A stretch of DNA of 55,488 nucleotides. Source: a virus. The stretch covers positions 1 through 55,488 of IMG/VR virus record IMGVR_UViG_3300037586_002804, one strand, 5' to 3'. A program made the translations under genes and the position numbers. Position 1 is the first letter of the stretch, and every line of letters begins with the position of its first letter. A model generated the notes under the pieces. That model had not been told where the DNA came from. It searched no databases and was given only the letters and a program-made list of their open reading frames with translations. This document shows, piece after piece, positions 26,819 through 35,553 of the stretch.

Positions 26819-29193
26819 TTCTTTAGATGCTCGGCGATGACTTGGTGAACTCTGTTGCGAATGCTTTCAACCAAGTCGTCTCGCTTGCCGAGCCACTTGT
26901 ATCTTCCCTGAGCCCTGATTGCTGCGCCAATGTCTTCCATCTTACTTTTTACTTCAGATTCAAACCTAATTGGAACATCTGCGTCGTCCTCAATTTTATA
27001 AAGACCAGTAATTCCATTAGTGATATGTTGCCTCATTTTCACCAAGTAGGTTGTGGCAGCTTTTCGCTCGATTGGTGTCATCTTTTCAAAATTCTCTTGG
27101 AACCACTTAAGCACCGCGACGTTTGCTTCTCGGCGTTCGTCGTTCATTCCAGAAGCGAGGATGACTCCATCAATTAATCTGATAAGTTCCATTGCCTCTT
27201 TTCCGCTGTAAACCTCTTCGTCCTTTTTCGCGTCCTTGGCTTTTTGTTTACCCATCATCTCTTCAAAGATTTCCCTTGCTGACTTAACAATCTGATCGTA
27301 GTTGTCGTTAAGAGACTTCAAAGCCCCAAGATAATAAGAAGGCATTCTTCCCTCACCGATAGGGTATTGTAGTTTCATTCGTGTTTCTCCGTTGATGTCG
27401 GGAACAAGGTATATATCAAAGGAATAGGGATTCCAAGGAGCGTCTTTTGGTTTCTCATACTTGTCACCAAGAGGAAGGGACATTTGTTGAGCGGCTGCGG
27501 CTTTTGCCTCGCTGAAGTATTTGTCTAATTTTGTGCGGAGGGCGGTGTTAAAGTTCTTAGAGTTATAACCCCTGTCTGTGACAGAATTTGCCGCGAATAT
27601 TGTATATAATTGTTCTTTTTTGTTATCAAGCTTTCCTATCACAGGGGCTGAAGTCCCTTCTTCAACAAGCTCAAACAGGATAAGGTTGCCTAAGTCGCGA
27701 GATGTAAAGTGTGGTAGTTCCTCTACTTCAGCCTTTATATCTCTCTTCTTAATGTCCCACTCGGAGGGTCCAAGGACTTCTCGATTAACGAGCGTGTTGC
27801 GAAGCTCTTCTTTCTCTGCTTCATAATTATCGGCGTAGCTATAAACCAATCCGTCAATAAAATCGCGAGCACCCTGCACTGCTCTATCTCTTGCCTCGCG
27901 AGTGGGTCCGCCGTAGCAATCCTCACAATCCATATTAAGAGCGATGTAAAGCTTCTCGCCGTCGAAATCTACTTCAGCCTCACTGTAGTCTTGGGATAAG
28001 ACTTCGTCGATGGCTTCCTCCACCTCTGCAGGGTCATCAGTGAAGCCTTCCATTGCAGTTTCCATCGCACCTTCAGAATGGCGATCATAGTTAAGATCAT
28101 AGACATAAGAAATAACTCCATAGGCTTTGAGTCCATTTTCTTCATAATCTATTTCAATGCTAACATCAATATTTCCAGCAGCCTCTGAATTCGCGAACTC
28201 CCTATTGGCATATTCATGAAGCTCCTCTGCTGCCTCATACAAGTCAGCACCTGCTTCGGGCGGATCTTCATTAAGACTTTGCTGAATGGCGTTGAAGACA
28301 GCACTAATCTTCTCCTCACTCCAGGCATCGTCCCAGTAACCAGTAATATCGGCTGAATCAAGTTGATCGTCAACCGTGTCGTAGGCGTCCATAGGGAACT
28401 CGGATTCGTCGTGGTTCGTGTCGTATACAAGAGCAACTTTATCCCTTTCGGCTTCTCTTAGTTGCGCGTCTTTATCTAAGATGAAGAAGAATACAGCGCC
28501 TTGATCGTTTGCGTAGTCGTCCCAATAGTTGCGGCTGTTTGTTGCTGCGATGCACCACTGGGTTCCTTGTCCGTAATAGCAGGAAGCTTCTTCTGATTTT
28601 GGGCGGACGACGAGAGTTGTCTTATCTTGATAAATTCTATCTGCGTCTCCTCGGACCTTTTCTTTGTGAATTTTTTCCAACTCTTTCCTTTTAGCAACCG
28701 CTTCTGCGTTGTTGAGAGCTTGATTAATATCACCAAGATATTTGTAAGAGTTAAGATCTCTTCCGCCTTGAGCGGTGGGCATATACTTGTTTAGTTTATG
28801 AAAGTCGCGGACGGCAATCTTTATTTTTTCTGCCTCGATGTTCGCCTGCGCACCTTTTTGAATTTCATCTGGCGCTTGGTCTACCACTGCCATGCGCTTC
28901 TCCCAGTTCTGAAGTCCTGTGTGAAGCAGCTTCACCATCTTGGAGAGATATTTATTATTTCCTGACGGATCATTCTCTCCTGTAAAATAGTTCTCAATTT
29001 GGTTGGCATATTGTGGGTATTTTTTGAGGACATCTTCTTTTCTGCCCTCAAGTAAAGCGCGTTCATAAATGAGGCGATCAACTTTCCAATTTTCAGAACG
29101 TTCCCAGAGAAGATCTTTCATGCTCTTCCTCTGATTGGATTCTTGATGTCCTCCAACAAACTGTTGCCAGCCGTCGATGAAGTTGTAGCTCAT
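26815..29193 (-). CDS. Large protein with GTQWCIA motif, 792 aa
   Basis: It starts MSYNFIDGWQQFVGGHQESN; the D-G-W-Q-Q-F start resembles the tag at 26818 and 15947. At about residue 205, SCYYGQGTQWCIAATNSRNYWDDY precedes AVFFFILDKDAQ; the motif G-x-G-T-x-W-C-I-A-A is a recurrent feature of large unknown proteins in phage and environmental data. A second half carries acidic helices and a YKWLGKRDDLVESIRNRVHQ end. Function is unknown; a virion or host-takeover role is possible. It is the largest unknown in the window. Confidence 0.75.
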   Translation of the reverse strand: MSYNFIDGWQQFVGGHQESNQRKSMKDLLWERSENWKVDRLIYERALLEGRKEDVLKKYPQYANQIENYFTGENDPSGNNKYLSKMVKLLHTGLQNWEKRMAVVDQAPDEIQKGAQANIEAEKIKIAVRDFHKLNKYMPTAQGGRDLNSYKYLGDINQALNNAEAVAKRKELEKIHKEKVRGDADRIYQDKTTLVVRPKSEEASCYYGQGTQWCIAATNSRNYWDDYANDQGAVFFFILDKDAQLREAERDKVALVYDTNHDESEFPMDAYDTVDDQLDSADITGYWDDAWSEEKISAVFNAIQQSLNEDPPEAGADLYEAAEELHEYANREFANSEAAGNIDVSIEIDYEENGLKAYGVISYVYDLNYDRHSEGAMETAMEGFTDDPAEVEEAIDEVLSQDYSEAEVDFDGEKLYIALNMDCEDCYGGPTREARDRAVQGARDFIDGLVYSYADNYEAEKEELRNTLVNREVLGPSEWDIKKRDIKAEVEELPHFTSRDLGNLILFELVEEGTSAPVIGKLDNKKEQLYTIFAANSVTDRGYNSKNFNTALRTKLDKYFSEAKAAAAQQMSLPLGDKYEKPKDAPWNPYSFDIYLVPDINGETRMKLQYPIGEGRMPSYYLGALKSLNDNYDQIVKSAREIFEEMMGKQKAKDAKKDEEVYSGKEAMELIRLIDGVILASGMNDERREANVAVLKWFQENFEKMTPIERKAATTYLVKMRQHITNGITGLYKIEDDADVPIRFESEVKSKMEDIGAAIRAQGRYKWLGKRDDLVESIRNRVHQVIAEHLKK

Positions 29194-29225
29194 ATTTTAA
29201 CCTCGGAATATTCGTAGGGATTCTC

Positions 29226-29236
29226 TATAAATAGTT
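29226..29236 (-). promoter_or_regulatory. AACTATTTATA motif
   Basis: It follows a terminator hairpin and lies 33 bases above the ATG at 29193, with CCGAGG between. Confidence 0.4.
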
Positions 29237-29246
29237 ACTCAAGATA

Positions 29247-29275
29247 CAAAAAGAGGCACCAAATTGATGCCTCTT
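29247..29275 (-). terminator. Intrinsic terminator
   Basis: The minus strand forms an eight-base stem AAGAGGCA/TGCCTCTT with a loop of about nine bases, then TTTTT. It ends the operon that finishes at 29295. Confidence 0.85.
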
Positions 29276-29294
29276 AAAATAATGACAGTTACGG

Positions 29295-29516
29295 TTATAA
29301 CTTAAAATCGCTATCATTCTTAATTCTCGTAACTGAGACGCTTAAATCTGGAACGAAACATCCTCCCTTGTGATTCCCCTTCACGATAGATAGAACGATC
29401 TTATGGGAGGCGCCACTAATATCAATGTACGCTTTCTCTCCATCCATAGCTGCTTCAAAAACGTCGCAGTCGATCTTCTCAGTAGAGGGATCGAACATCA
29501 CTGCTGTCCAAATCAT
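29295..29516 (-). CDS. Hypothetical protein, 73 aa
   Basis: MIWTAVMFDPSTEKIDCDVF, then KIVLSIVKGNHKGGCFVPDL. It is beta-rich, has an acidic start and a short polar end. It overlaps the AT-hook gene by four bases. No family is recognised; followed by a terminator. Confidence 0.6.
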   Translation of the reverse strand: MIWTAVMFDPSTEKIDCDVFEAAMDGEKAYIDISGASHKIVLSIVKGNHKGGCFVPDLSVSVTRIKNDSDFKL

Positions 29517-29959
29517 TTCTTCTCCTTGCGAGGGCGTCCTCGTTTTCTCAATGTTTTTCCGAGATCACCAGAACCCCAAAACTTCTTACTTCGTCGCTGA
29601 TCTGTTGAGAGAGTAGCTTCAATGAATGAACCTCCCTCATCCTCTCGGAATCGGAATCGAAGAGGCTTTTCGCCAAGAGTTCCGAATTCTGGAATGGGTT
29701 TCTTCTTCTGATATTTCTTTCGAGGAGGGGGCTGGTTTAAGAACTCAATACATTGTCTTACGACATCTTCTTCTGAAGTGCCGCCTTCAAGATATTCTTT
29801 ATAATCAATATCGATATACACCCCGACTACCCAACGATTGACTCCAAAGCCCTTGAAGGCGTAATTTGAGCCAAGATATAGTCCTGATTTCGTTCCTTTT
29901 CCTCGGTTAGGAAGTTGGGTTCCATACTCCTCAATTTGTCGAAGACTGCACTCAATCAT
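29513..29959 (-). CDS. AT-hook-containing protein, 148 aa
   Basis: ATG at 29957-29959 immediately after the upstream stop. MIECSLRQIEEYGTQLPNRG, then YIDIDYKEYLEGGTSEEDVV and FRFREDEGGSFIEATLSTDQ. The C-terminus KTLRKRGRPRKEKK contains R-G-R-P-R, the AT-hook core that binds the minor groove of A+T-rich DNA. DNA binding is inferred from the hook only. Confidence 0.7.
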   Translation of the reverse strand: MIECSLRQIEEYGTQLPNRGKGTKSGLYLGSNYAFKGFGVNRWVVGVYIDIDYKEYLEGGTSEEDVVRQCIEFLNQPPPRKKYQKKKPIPEFGTLGEKPLRFRFREDEGGSFIEATLSTDQRRSKKFWGSGDLGKTLRKRGRPRKEKK

Positions 29960-29960
29960 T

Positions 29961-30263
29961 TTAACCTCGCAGGAGAGATGATGAATTGGACAGTTTGCCT
30001 TCAATAGTGTCAGGATCTCCGACAACTGTGATTTCAAAGGAGCCTTGTCCACTGTTCATTCGCACTTTTGTAAACTGATGCCTGGGATCTAGTCCAGAAG
30101 GAAGAGATGCTGACTCTTCTTGGAGAAGCCCTGTTGTTTGGTTGTCCTCTCGCAGACATACAACGAAATCGGGATTCACATATACTTGACGAACACTGTA
30201 TTCGTTCTCATTAGATGTAAATCGATTCTGCTTAAATACTTCTGTCAATTTCACTGTCGCCAT
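29961..30263 (-). CDS. Hypothetical protein, 100 aa
   Basis: ATG with AGGAG nine bases upstream. MATVKLTEVFKQNRFTSNEN, then EYSVRQVYVNPDFVVCLREDN and FTKVRMNSGQGSFEITVVG. This segment resembles short phage proteins of unknown function. It overlaps the upstream SH3-like gene by 32 bases, one of the longer overlaps here. Confidence 0.65.
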   Translation of the reverse strand: MATVKLTEVFKQNRFTSNENEYSVRQVYVNPDFVVCLREDNQTTGLLQEESASLPSGLDPRHQFTKVRMNSGQGSFEITVVGDPDTIEGKLSNSSSLLRG

Positions 30264-30495
30264 TTTGACTACTCCTAGTTATTGGATATAAATTCTTCTT
30301 CTCAACCATCCAGGTTTCTCCACGAAACAGGACTTGGTAATTTCCGCTCGATTCGCCGGCTCCAAGAACCACAACTGATGCCGGGATTTCAGTCTTGAAA
30401 TATCGTTTAAGATATGGCGTCTGTTCCTTTTTTCCCCTATCAAATTGTCTAAGAGTGACTTCCGAAGGAATATAGGCAAGATCACCCTTCTTCAT
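30232..30495 (-). CDS. SH3-like family protein (MKKGDLAYIP), 87 aa
   Basis: ATG at 30493-30495 is the start of the 14-base junction ATGAAGAAGGGTGA, shared with the end of the upstream gene (EDEEG). It reads MKKGDLAYIPSEVTLRQF and later SVVVLGAGESSGNYQVLF with R-G-E-T-W. A longer frame to 30585 overlaps the upstream gene. Function is unknown. Confidence 0.7.
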   Translation of the reverse strand: MKKGDLAYIPSEVTLRQFDRGKKEQTPYLKRYFKTEIPASVVVLGAGESSGNYQVLFRGETWMVEKKNLYPITRSSQNGDSEIDRSI

Positions 30496-30784
30496 CTTCT
30501 TCTTCCGGTAGCTCGTCTGGGGGGTTTTCAAGATAGTGCAAGTATCCGCTGAGAATTGACATACAGTCTTCCATTCTCGCGTCAACTCTTGCCATCTTCA
30601 GTCGGACATTGTGGAGACTTTCCATTGTCGCCTCTCCGTCGAAGTCCCCCATGCGCAAGCTGTTTGAGACATTATATGTCTTTCCAGATGTTTCCGACAA
30701 TTCCTTCTCAACAAGTTTAAGCATATGGGCAAGTTCATTTGGAATTTCTTCAAACTCAGTTGTCAAGTTAAGAGTTACATTCAT
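30482..30784 (-). CDS. Hypothetical protein, 100 aa
   Basis: ATG at 30782-30784 (MNVTLNLTTEFEEIPNELAH) with a GGAGGG ribosome site and a consensus promoter upstream. A helical core (MLKLVEKELSETSGKTYNVS) is followed by an acidic end (LPEEEDEEG). No family is recognised. Its last bases start the SH3-like gene. Confidence 0.72.
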   Translation of the reverse strand: MNVTLNLTTEFEEIPNELAHMLKLVEKELSETSGKTYNVSNSLRMGDFDGEATMESLHNVRLKMARVDARMEDCMSILSGYLHYLENPPDELPEEEDEEG

Positions 30785-30804
30785 AATTCTCCCTCCGTTT
30801 TTAT

Positions 30805-30833
30805 TATTATAACACAAGTCGTAACTTATGTTA
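30805..30833 (-). promoter_or_regulatory. Consensus sigma70 promoter
   Basis: TTAACA at 30828-30833, spacer of 17, TATAAT at 30805-30810 with TGT before it. Confidence 0.8.
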
Positions 30834-31503
30834 AGCGGTTTAATTTCAATATATGTTTCATTGCGGACTTAAGAAAGCGTTCTTCCACAATATGGGTATC
30901 AGTATCGTCGATTGTGAGTATCTTATATTTCTTTGAAGCCTTTGCTGCCGAAGTGACAGGCTCTGGGGCGACTTGCAGTATAATGAAAATATTACTATTA
31001 CTTGAAATATCATAAGGATTTTTCTTCCTTAGTGAAACATAGTCATTGACTTTAAATCTTGGTGGCGCAAAATGTGATTGGAGAACCTTCATAGAGTATT
31101 TATTCTGAGTCAAAGATTTGAATTGCCTTTCTGTCGGGATAAAGTCTTCTGAATTGAGCACCTTATATGACAAGTCTCCGAAATATGGAGGAATTTCTTT
31201 GTAGTATTTTGCACAAATCTCTGCTGTCTCTCTTTTGTCTGCATCATAATTTTCATTCCAGTTTTCATCACCCGGTGGCAAAGCATCGAGATAATCCTTC
31301 TCGATATCGCAGAATGCCTTGTACTGCTTCTCTGTGATGCCGCCATACTTCTCATGAGAAGCTGCGATGGAGGAGAGAAAGGAAGACACATTCGGACTAA
31401 CGTCGCATTTCCATTTCAAACTCTTAATACGGATAATTATCTCAGGATATATGCGACGGGGCTGTCTTATTTTAGCATATGATGAATAATAATCGTAGTC
31501 CAT
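30826..31503 (-). CDS. Helical protein with SH3-like C-terminus, 225 aa
   Basis: Paralogue of the C-terminal half of the 264-residue protein at 18485. Shared order: CAKYYKEIPPYFGDLSYKVL (versus CATYYSAAGYFSALSQNILS), a F-I/V-P-T/S-x-x-Q-F-K/T block, then FKVNDYVSLRKKNPYD and EERFLKSAMK. The N-terminus is a single degenerate LS/EKQ-type helical repeat. The conserved C-terminal pair suggests a functional module. Function is unknown. Confidence 0.7.
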   Translation of the reverse strand: MDYDYYSSYAKIRQPRRIYPEIIIRIKSLKWKCDVSPNVSSFLSSIAASHEKYGGITEKQYKAFCDIEKDYLDALPPGDENWNENYDADKRETAEICAKYYKEIPPYFGDLSYKVLNSEDFIPTERQFKSLTQNKYSMKVLQSHFAPPRFKVNDYVSLRKKNPYDISSNSNIFIILQVAPEPVTSAAKASKKYKILTIDDTDTHIVEERFLKSAMKHILKLNRLT

Positions 31504-31514
31504 TCCTTCTCCCC

Positions 31515-31793
31515 TTAATTACCCCCCGACAGGATGACATCCCAAAACATCTTAATCATCAACATCGCAACACTGGAAAACATCATCCACTGAACCTTCG
31601 AAGTGCTCTCTTTCCATTGCTCAAGTGAGCGTAACCTTGCGTATAGTCCAGAGTCTGGGTTGTATACTGCCTCTTTTATCTTGGAAATGTCATCGCTCAT
31701 TCGCTCCTGATTGGCACCGAGGGTATCAATTCCGTTCAGAAGTCGTTCGAGTTTTGAGTTTAATTCAATTAATGTCTCGGTGTGTTCATCCAT
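31515..31793 (-). CDS. Holin-like or coiled-coil membrane protein, 92 aa
   Basis: An N-terminal coiled coil (MDEHTETLIELNSKLERLLN) is followed by a Y-N-P-D-S-G-L-Y-A-R-L-R motif and a C-terminal membrane segment (VQWMMFSSVAMLMIKMFWDV). The order of coiled coil, L-x-S-L-E-Q-W and membrane segment resembles XhlA-type holin accessories. The endolysin-like amidase gene lies about 3 kb upstream. A lysis role is inferred. Confidence 0.65.
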   Translation of the reverse strand: MDEHTETLIELNSKLERLLNGIDTLGANQERMSDDISKIKEAVYNPDSGLYARLRSLEQWKESTSKVQWMMFSSVAMLMIKMFWDVILSGGN

Positions 31794-31819
31794 GTTGATA
31801 TATAGTTGCTTTATTCTAT

Positions 31820-33388
31820 TTATGACTGAATGATTGCGTAATTTGCAGTGATAAGCGTTCCGGCTGCGGAAGCTGCGTTTTGTAAGGAGCAGCGGACAAC
31901 TTTAGCTGGATCAAGGATTCCTGAATCGATTAAATCAACAAACTCTCCGGTTGAAAAGTTGTATCCCTGTGAGCCGTCAGATGATAAAACTTGAGTAACT
32001 GTTAAGTCAGCAGATGAACCTGCATTCTCTGCCATCTGTCGAATCGGATCTTGAACTGCTCCCCTGATAATATCGACTCCGAGTGACTGTTCTTCGTTAT
32101 CCGTTTGGACATCGACATCTGCGGCGGCTCGGATCAAAGCTGTGCCGCCGCCTGGGACAATGCCTTCTTGCTGAGCGGATTTAACTGCCTCAAGGGCGTC
32201 TTCAATGCGATGGCGCTTCTCGATCACTTCCACCTCTGTTGCTCCGCCAACTCGGATAATGGCAACGCCAGAAGCCATCTTTGTGATTCGATCTTGAAGT
32301 CTCTCACATTCGTGAAGATTGTCAGTTGATGCCAATTGGGATTTGAGAAATTCTGTTCTTTCTTCGATCTCGTCCGAATCTCCTCTGCCTCCGACAATCA
32401 TTGTTGCACCTTTCACAATCTCAATTTTGGTTGCGGAGCCGAGATCAGATAGCTTCACATCTTTCGTCTTTTGTCCACTAAGGCGGGAGACGAATCTGGC
32501 TCCAGTAGACACGGCGATGTCTTCCAAAATGCCTCGGCGTTCTTCTCCGTAGAAGGGAGCTTTGACTGCGGCGACTTTCATTGTCCCACGGACAGTATTC
32601 ATGATGAGAGCGGCGAGGGCTTGCCCCTCAATCGCTTCCGCAATAATAACGAGAGGACGGCTCTCTCGGGCGACAACCTCCAGCACAGGGAGAATCTGAT
32701 CTACCATTTCGATCTTCTCATCAGTGACGAGAAAGAGAGGGTTGCTATATCGGACTGCTGCTGCTCGCTCGTCTGTGACGAATGCAGACGCTGCCCAGCC
32801 GGAAGAGAACCTGAATCCTTCGACGAGATCAAGAGAGGTTTCGACTGAGCGTGCTTCCTCGATTGTAATGGCTCCGTCCTTGCCTGCCTGATCTACTGCC
32901 GTTGCAATCAAGTTGCCAATAGAAGTATCTCCGTTGGCTGAAATTGTGGCGATGCGTTCGATATCATCAAGAGATGAAATAGGGCGGGACATGTCATCAA
33001 TGTTGGCTACAATCGCCTGGACTGCCTTGTCAATGCCTCGCTTTAATTCGACGGGGCTCACGCCTGCTGTAATATATCGCTGGGCGTGCTGGAGGATTGC
33101 GCGGCACAATATCGTCGTAGTCGTGGTTCCGTCTCCGGCGTCGGAGTTTGTTTGCTCTGCCGCCTGCTTAATGACTTGGGCACCTGCATTCATGAACTCA
33201 TCTTCGAAGTCGATGAAGCGAGAGATAGTGACGCCATCCTTGCTGATGATGGGACGCTTGCCCTTCTCCTGTAGAATCACATTTCGCCCCTTCGGACCAA
33301 GTGTGGTGGCTACGTTATCAGCAAGCGTTTCGACGCCTTGCAGGATCTTGGACTGTAGTTGCTCATTGGAGCAAAACTTCTTTGTCAT
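31820..33388 (-). CDS. groL: GroEL-type chaperonin, 522 aa
   Basis: ATG at 33386-33388; a longer frame to 33430 would start above the promoter's predicted transcript start. LGPKGRNVILQEKGKRP and DAGDGTTTTTILCRAILQ are the ATP-site motifs (catalytic Asp in the GDGTTT box). ERRGILEDIAVSTGA and IVPGGGTALIRA match apical and intermediate elements, and VVRCSLQNAASAAGTLITAN the C-terminal equatorial part. It is about 25 residues shorter than E. coli GroEL, and it has no Gly-Gly-Met tail. The fold is a full chaperonin. A divergent GroES-like gene is at 48120. Confidence 0.95.
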   Translation of the reverse strand: MTKKFCSNEQLQSKILQGVETLADNVATTLGPKGRNVILQEKGKRPIISKDGVTISRFIDFEDEFMNAGAQVIKQAAEQTNSDAGDGTTTTTILCRAILQHAQRYITAGVSPVELKRGIDKAVQAIVANIDDMSRPISSLDDIERIATISANGDTSIGNLIATAVDQAGKDGAITIEEARSVETSLDLVEGFRFSSGWAASAFVTDERAAAVRYSNPLFLVTDEKIEMVDQILPVLEVVARESRPLVIIAEAIEGQALAALIMNTVRGTMKVAAVKAPFYGEERRGILEDIAVSTGARFVSRLSGQKTKDVKLSDLGSATKIEIVKGATMIVGGRGDSDEIEERTEFLKSQLASTDNLHECERLQDRITKMASGVAIIRVGGATEVEVIEKRHRIEDALEAVKSAQQEGIVPGGGTALIRAAADVDVQTDNEEQSLGVDIIRGAVQDPIRQMAENAGSSADLTVTQVLSSDGSQGYNFSTGEFVDLIDSGILDPAKVVRCSLQNAASAAGTLITANYAIIQS

Positions 33389-33418
33389 TGGATATACCTT
33401 GGGTTGGTGATTTCTGTT

Positions 33419-33447
33419 ATTATAGCACAAATGGCTCTAACGATAAA
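33419..33447 (-). promoter_or_regulatory. Promoter for groL
   Basis: -10 TATAAT at 33419-33424 with TGTGC before it; the -35 is TTTATC at 33442-33447, spacer of 17. The weak -35 is offset by the extended -10. Confidence 0.75.
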
Positions 33448-33451
33448 GGAC

Positions 33452-34603
33452 TTATTTCAAAATCTCTGCCACGAACTTATCAAGAGACTCAGGTTTATCC
33501 AAATCAACACTGGACTTGATCATTTTGCCGCTTAGTTTGACAGCTACGACAAATCCGGTTGAGCTATTTTCTCCATAAGATGGCTTCAATCTAAACCTAA
33601 GATATGAAGTCAGTCCGACATTATCAAATTCTGGAATTTTCAACTTTGATGCCGCGTCAGCTTCCAAAGCGTAGAGTCCCTTTCCTTTTATTTGGATATA
33701 CTCGTCACCTTTATTCCTGTAGTAATCGGCGATTTGCTCAAAGGGAAAGCTAACATGATAATCATTTTTCTGAAACCATGATAGTTGCAAGTCTCTTTTG
33801 AGATCTCCAGTTGTTGGCGTTCTTTTCAGCCCGTACACCGTATTGCCTTTGTCCAAGACTTGGGTTGCCAATCTACCATCAGTGACATCGGGAAATCTGT
33901 AGAACTTATTCATATGCTTCTGTAGATGATCGTAAAATAAAACATCAAATATCTCTTTATTCTTTGCATACCCTTTTGTCAATCTTGGTTCCCAGGTTTC
34001 CAAATCAGTATTATACTGTAGCCTGAATTGTCCAAAATCGGCGGACAGGGAAGTCTTAGCTTCAATAGTTACCGTACCCATTGGATGTTCTACCTTAATC
34101 GTTAGATCAGAGCCGTGTCCGGATCCTGCCGAGCTTGCTGTGACGCCAATATCGCTATATCTTTGATTTATTTCTGCCGCCAGGGAAAGCTCATAGTCTG
34201 CACCGGCGAGGGCAGGTGCTTTGCGAGAAATAGGTTTAAAATAAATATACACATTGCCAAAGTCTTTATCAATTATTTCAATTCTTCCTAAGCTGCTTCC
34301 GGGGGCGTCCACATTGTATCTAAATCCATGAAGTTCGAGGGAACCAATGACATCTTCTATCGCTTCTTGCCGATTGTCCGTTTTAACTACAATGCGGCGA
34401 CGGTTGTCGTCAACGATGTAGTCCAATCCTTCAGCGTCAAGAGCATTGGTAGCGAGTTCAATATTTCTCATCTCTCCTCTATCCGGCGCTGCTTCTAAAC
34501 CACTATCATATTCGGACGCTATCTGCTCAACCAATTGAAGGATGTCAGTGGCGTCAAGTGCGGGTGTGAAGTAGTTCTCTACTAACGTATCGAGTTCTTT
34601 CAT
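33452..34603 (-). CDS. Possible PD-(D/E)XK-like protein, 383 aa
   Basis: MKELDTLVENYFTPALDATD opens the protein; the M-K-E-L start may be a tag variant. SAGSGHGSDLTIKVEHPMGT then VTIEAKTSLSADFGQFRL has D-x(n)-E-x-K spacing of a PD-(D/E)XK nuclease core, but this is a weak hint. The rest (YIQIKGKGLYALEADAASKL) is beta-rich. Function uncertain; a structural role is equally possible. Confidence 0.55.
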   Translation of the reverse strand: MKELDTLVENYFTPALDATDILQLVEQIASEYDSGLEAAPDRGEMRNIELATNALDAEGLDYIVDDNRRRIVVKTDNRQEAIEDVIGSLELHGFRYNVDAPGSSLGRIEIIDKDFGNVYIYFKPISRKAPALAGADYELSLAAEINQRYSDIGVTASSAGSGHGSDLTIKVEHPMGTVTIEAKTSLSADFGQFRLQYNTDLETWEPRLTKGYAKNKEIFDVLFYDHLQKHMNKFYRFPDVTDGRLATQVLDKGNTVYGLKRTPTTGDLKRDLQLSWFQKNDYHVSFPFEQIADYYRNKGDEYIQIKGKGLYALEADAASKLKIPEFDNVGLTSYLRFRLKPSYGENSSTGFVVAVKLSGKMIKSSVDLDKPESLDKFVAEILK

Positions 34604-34612
34604 AATATATAA

Positions 34613-35545
34613 TTAGTCTTCAGTCTTCTCTTTGACATCATTAATCATATCTAAAATATCCAATCCGGCGCAGTCAATCTTCCTCTTTGTCAGATTATAG
34701 TGGTTAACGAACCCCTTGAACTCTGCCTTAGCGGATTTTGAACATACGCCAGTTACCAGCTTTCCATCCTTTGTCGGAACTTCAAGAGGGATTCCAACGC
34801 CACGGTGAATTGCTTCCCAAAGGGCTTTGAGTGCTCGTTTTTGTCTCGGATAGAAATCGGTAAATGGATCAAGCTTGCAACCGTGAACCCATGCTCCGTC
34901 TTGCATTGGGCGTTCGCCGAATCCGTTCTTAACGTACCAGTCTTGATACTTGGGATAGTAAGCGTTGCTGATTTCGACGCCTATTGACTTGTGATTAGCT
35001 CTGCCGTTGCCAGCATGCCAGGCACCGTGTTGTGTGTCGAGTAGTTGATAGATGGTTCCGTCGTTGTCGATGCAAAAATGAACAGAAATACCTCTTTGGG
35101 CGAGCACTTGAGCACACGATTCGGCAGAAAGACAAACATCCCAATGGTTTACAAACATTGTCGGCTTCCTGTCTGGCTTTCCTGCATAGCTGTAATAACT
35201 ATTATCTGCTGCCTCTAATCCATCTTCCTCATCCCAGAGAATGACTCTATTCCAGTCTATCTTGATAAATTCCCCATTGTGAACGATGAACTTATCTTTC
35301 TGCAGACATTGAGCTTCCGACTCTTCTGGAGAATACGGAACATAGTTGGATATTTCAGCTTCTCGCTCCGTCCAGATTCGACGATAAGTTGATGGACCAA
35401 TCAGTCCATCTACGGTGAGATTATTTTTCTTCTGCCATTTTCTTACAGCAGCAATTAACTCTTCATCATTATACTCACAGTCGAACCACGATGGGCTCCA
35501 TCCAAGCGAGTCCTGAGAAGATTTGTTGTAGAATACTTTGTCCAT
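34613..35545 (-). CDS. N-acetylmuramoyl-L-alanine amidase (endolysin-like), 310 aa
   Basis: The N-terminal third has a peptidoglycan-binding type 1 motif: VRKWQKKNNLTVDGLIGPST. The C-terminal two thirds are an Amidase_2 domain with HFCIDNDGTIYQLLDTQHGA, WHAGNGRANHKSIGVEISNA, and the expected His ligands. Such enzymes cleave the bond between muramic acid and L-alanine. It is very likely the endolysin or a cell-wall-degrading virion enzyme. Length (310) fits a modular lysin. Confidence 0.88.
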   Translation of the reverse strand: MDKVFYNKSSQDSLGWSPSWFDCEYNDEELIAAVRKWQKKNNLTVDGLIGPSTYRRIWTEREAEISNYVPYSPEESEAQCLQKDKFIVHNGEFIKIDWNRVILWDEEDGLEAADNSYYSYAGKPDRKPTMFVNHWDVCLSAESCAQVLAQRGISVHFCIDNDGTIYQLLDTQHGAWHAGNGRANHKSIGVEISNAYYPKYQDWYVKNGFGERPMQDGAWVHGCKLDPFTDFYPRQKRALKALWEAIHRGVGIPLEVPTKDGKLVTGVCSKSAKAEFKGFVNHYNLTKRKIDCAGLDILDMINDVKEKTED

Positions 35546-35553
35546 AAGTCTCC

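Noticed and set aside
31805-31819. CATAAATAG on the minus strand before the holin-like gene as a T4-type late promoter
   Set aside because: Only a single partial match, overlapping the end of groL, so too weak to annotate.
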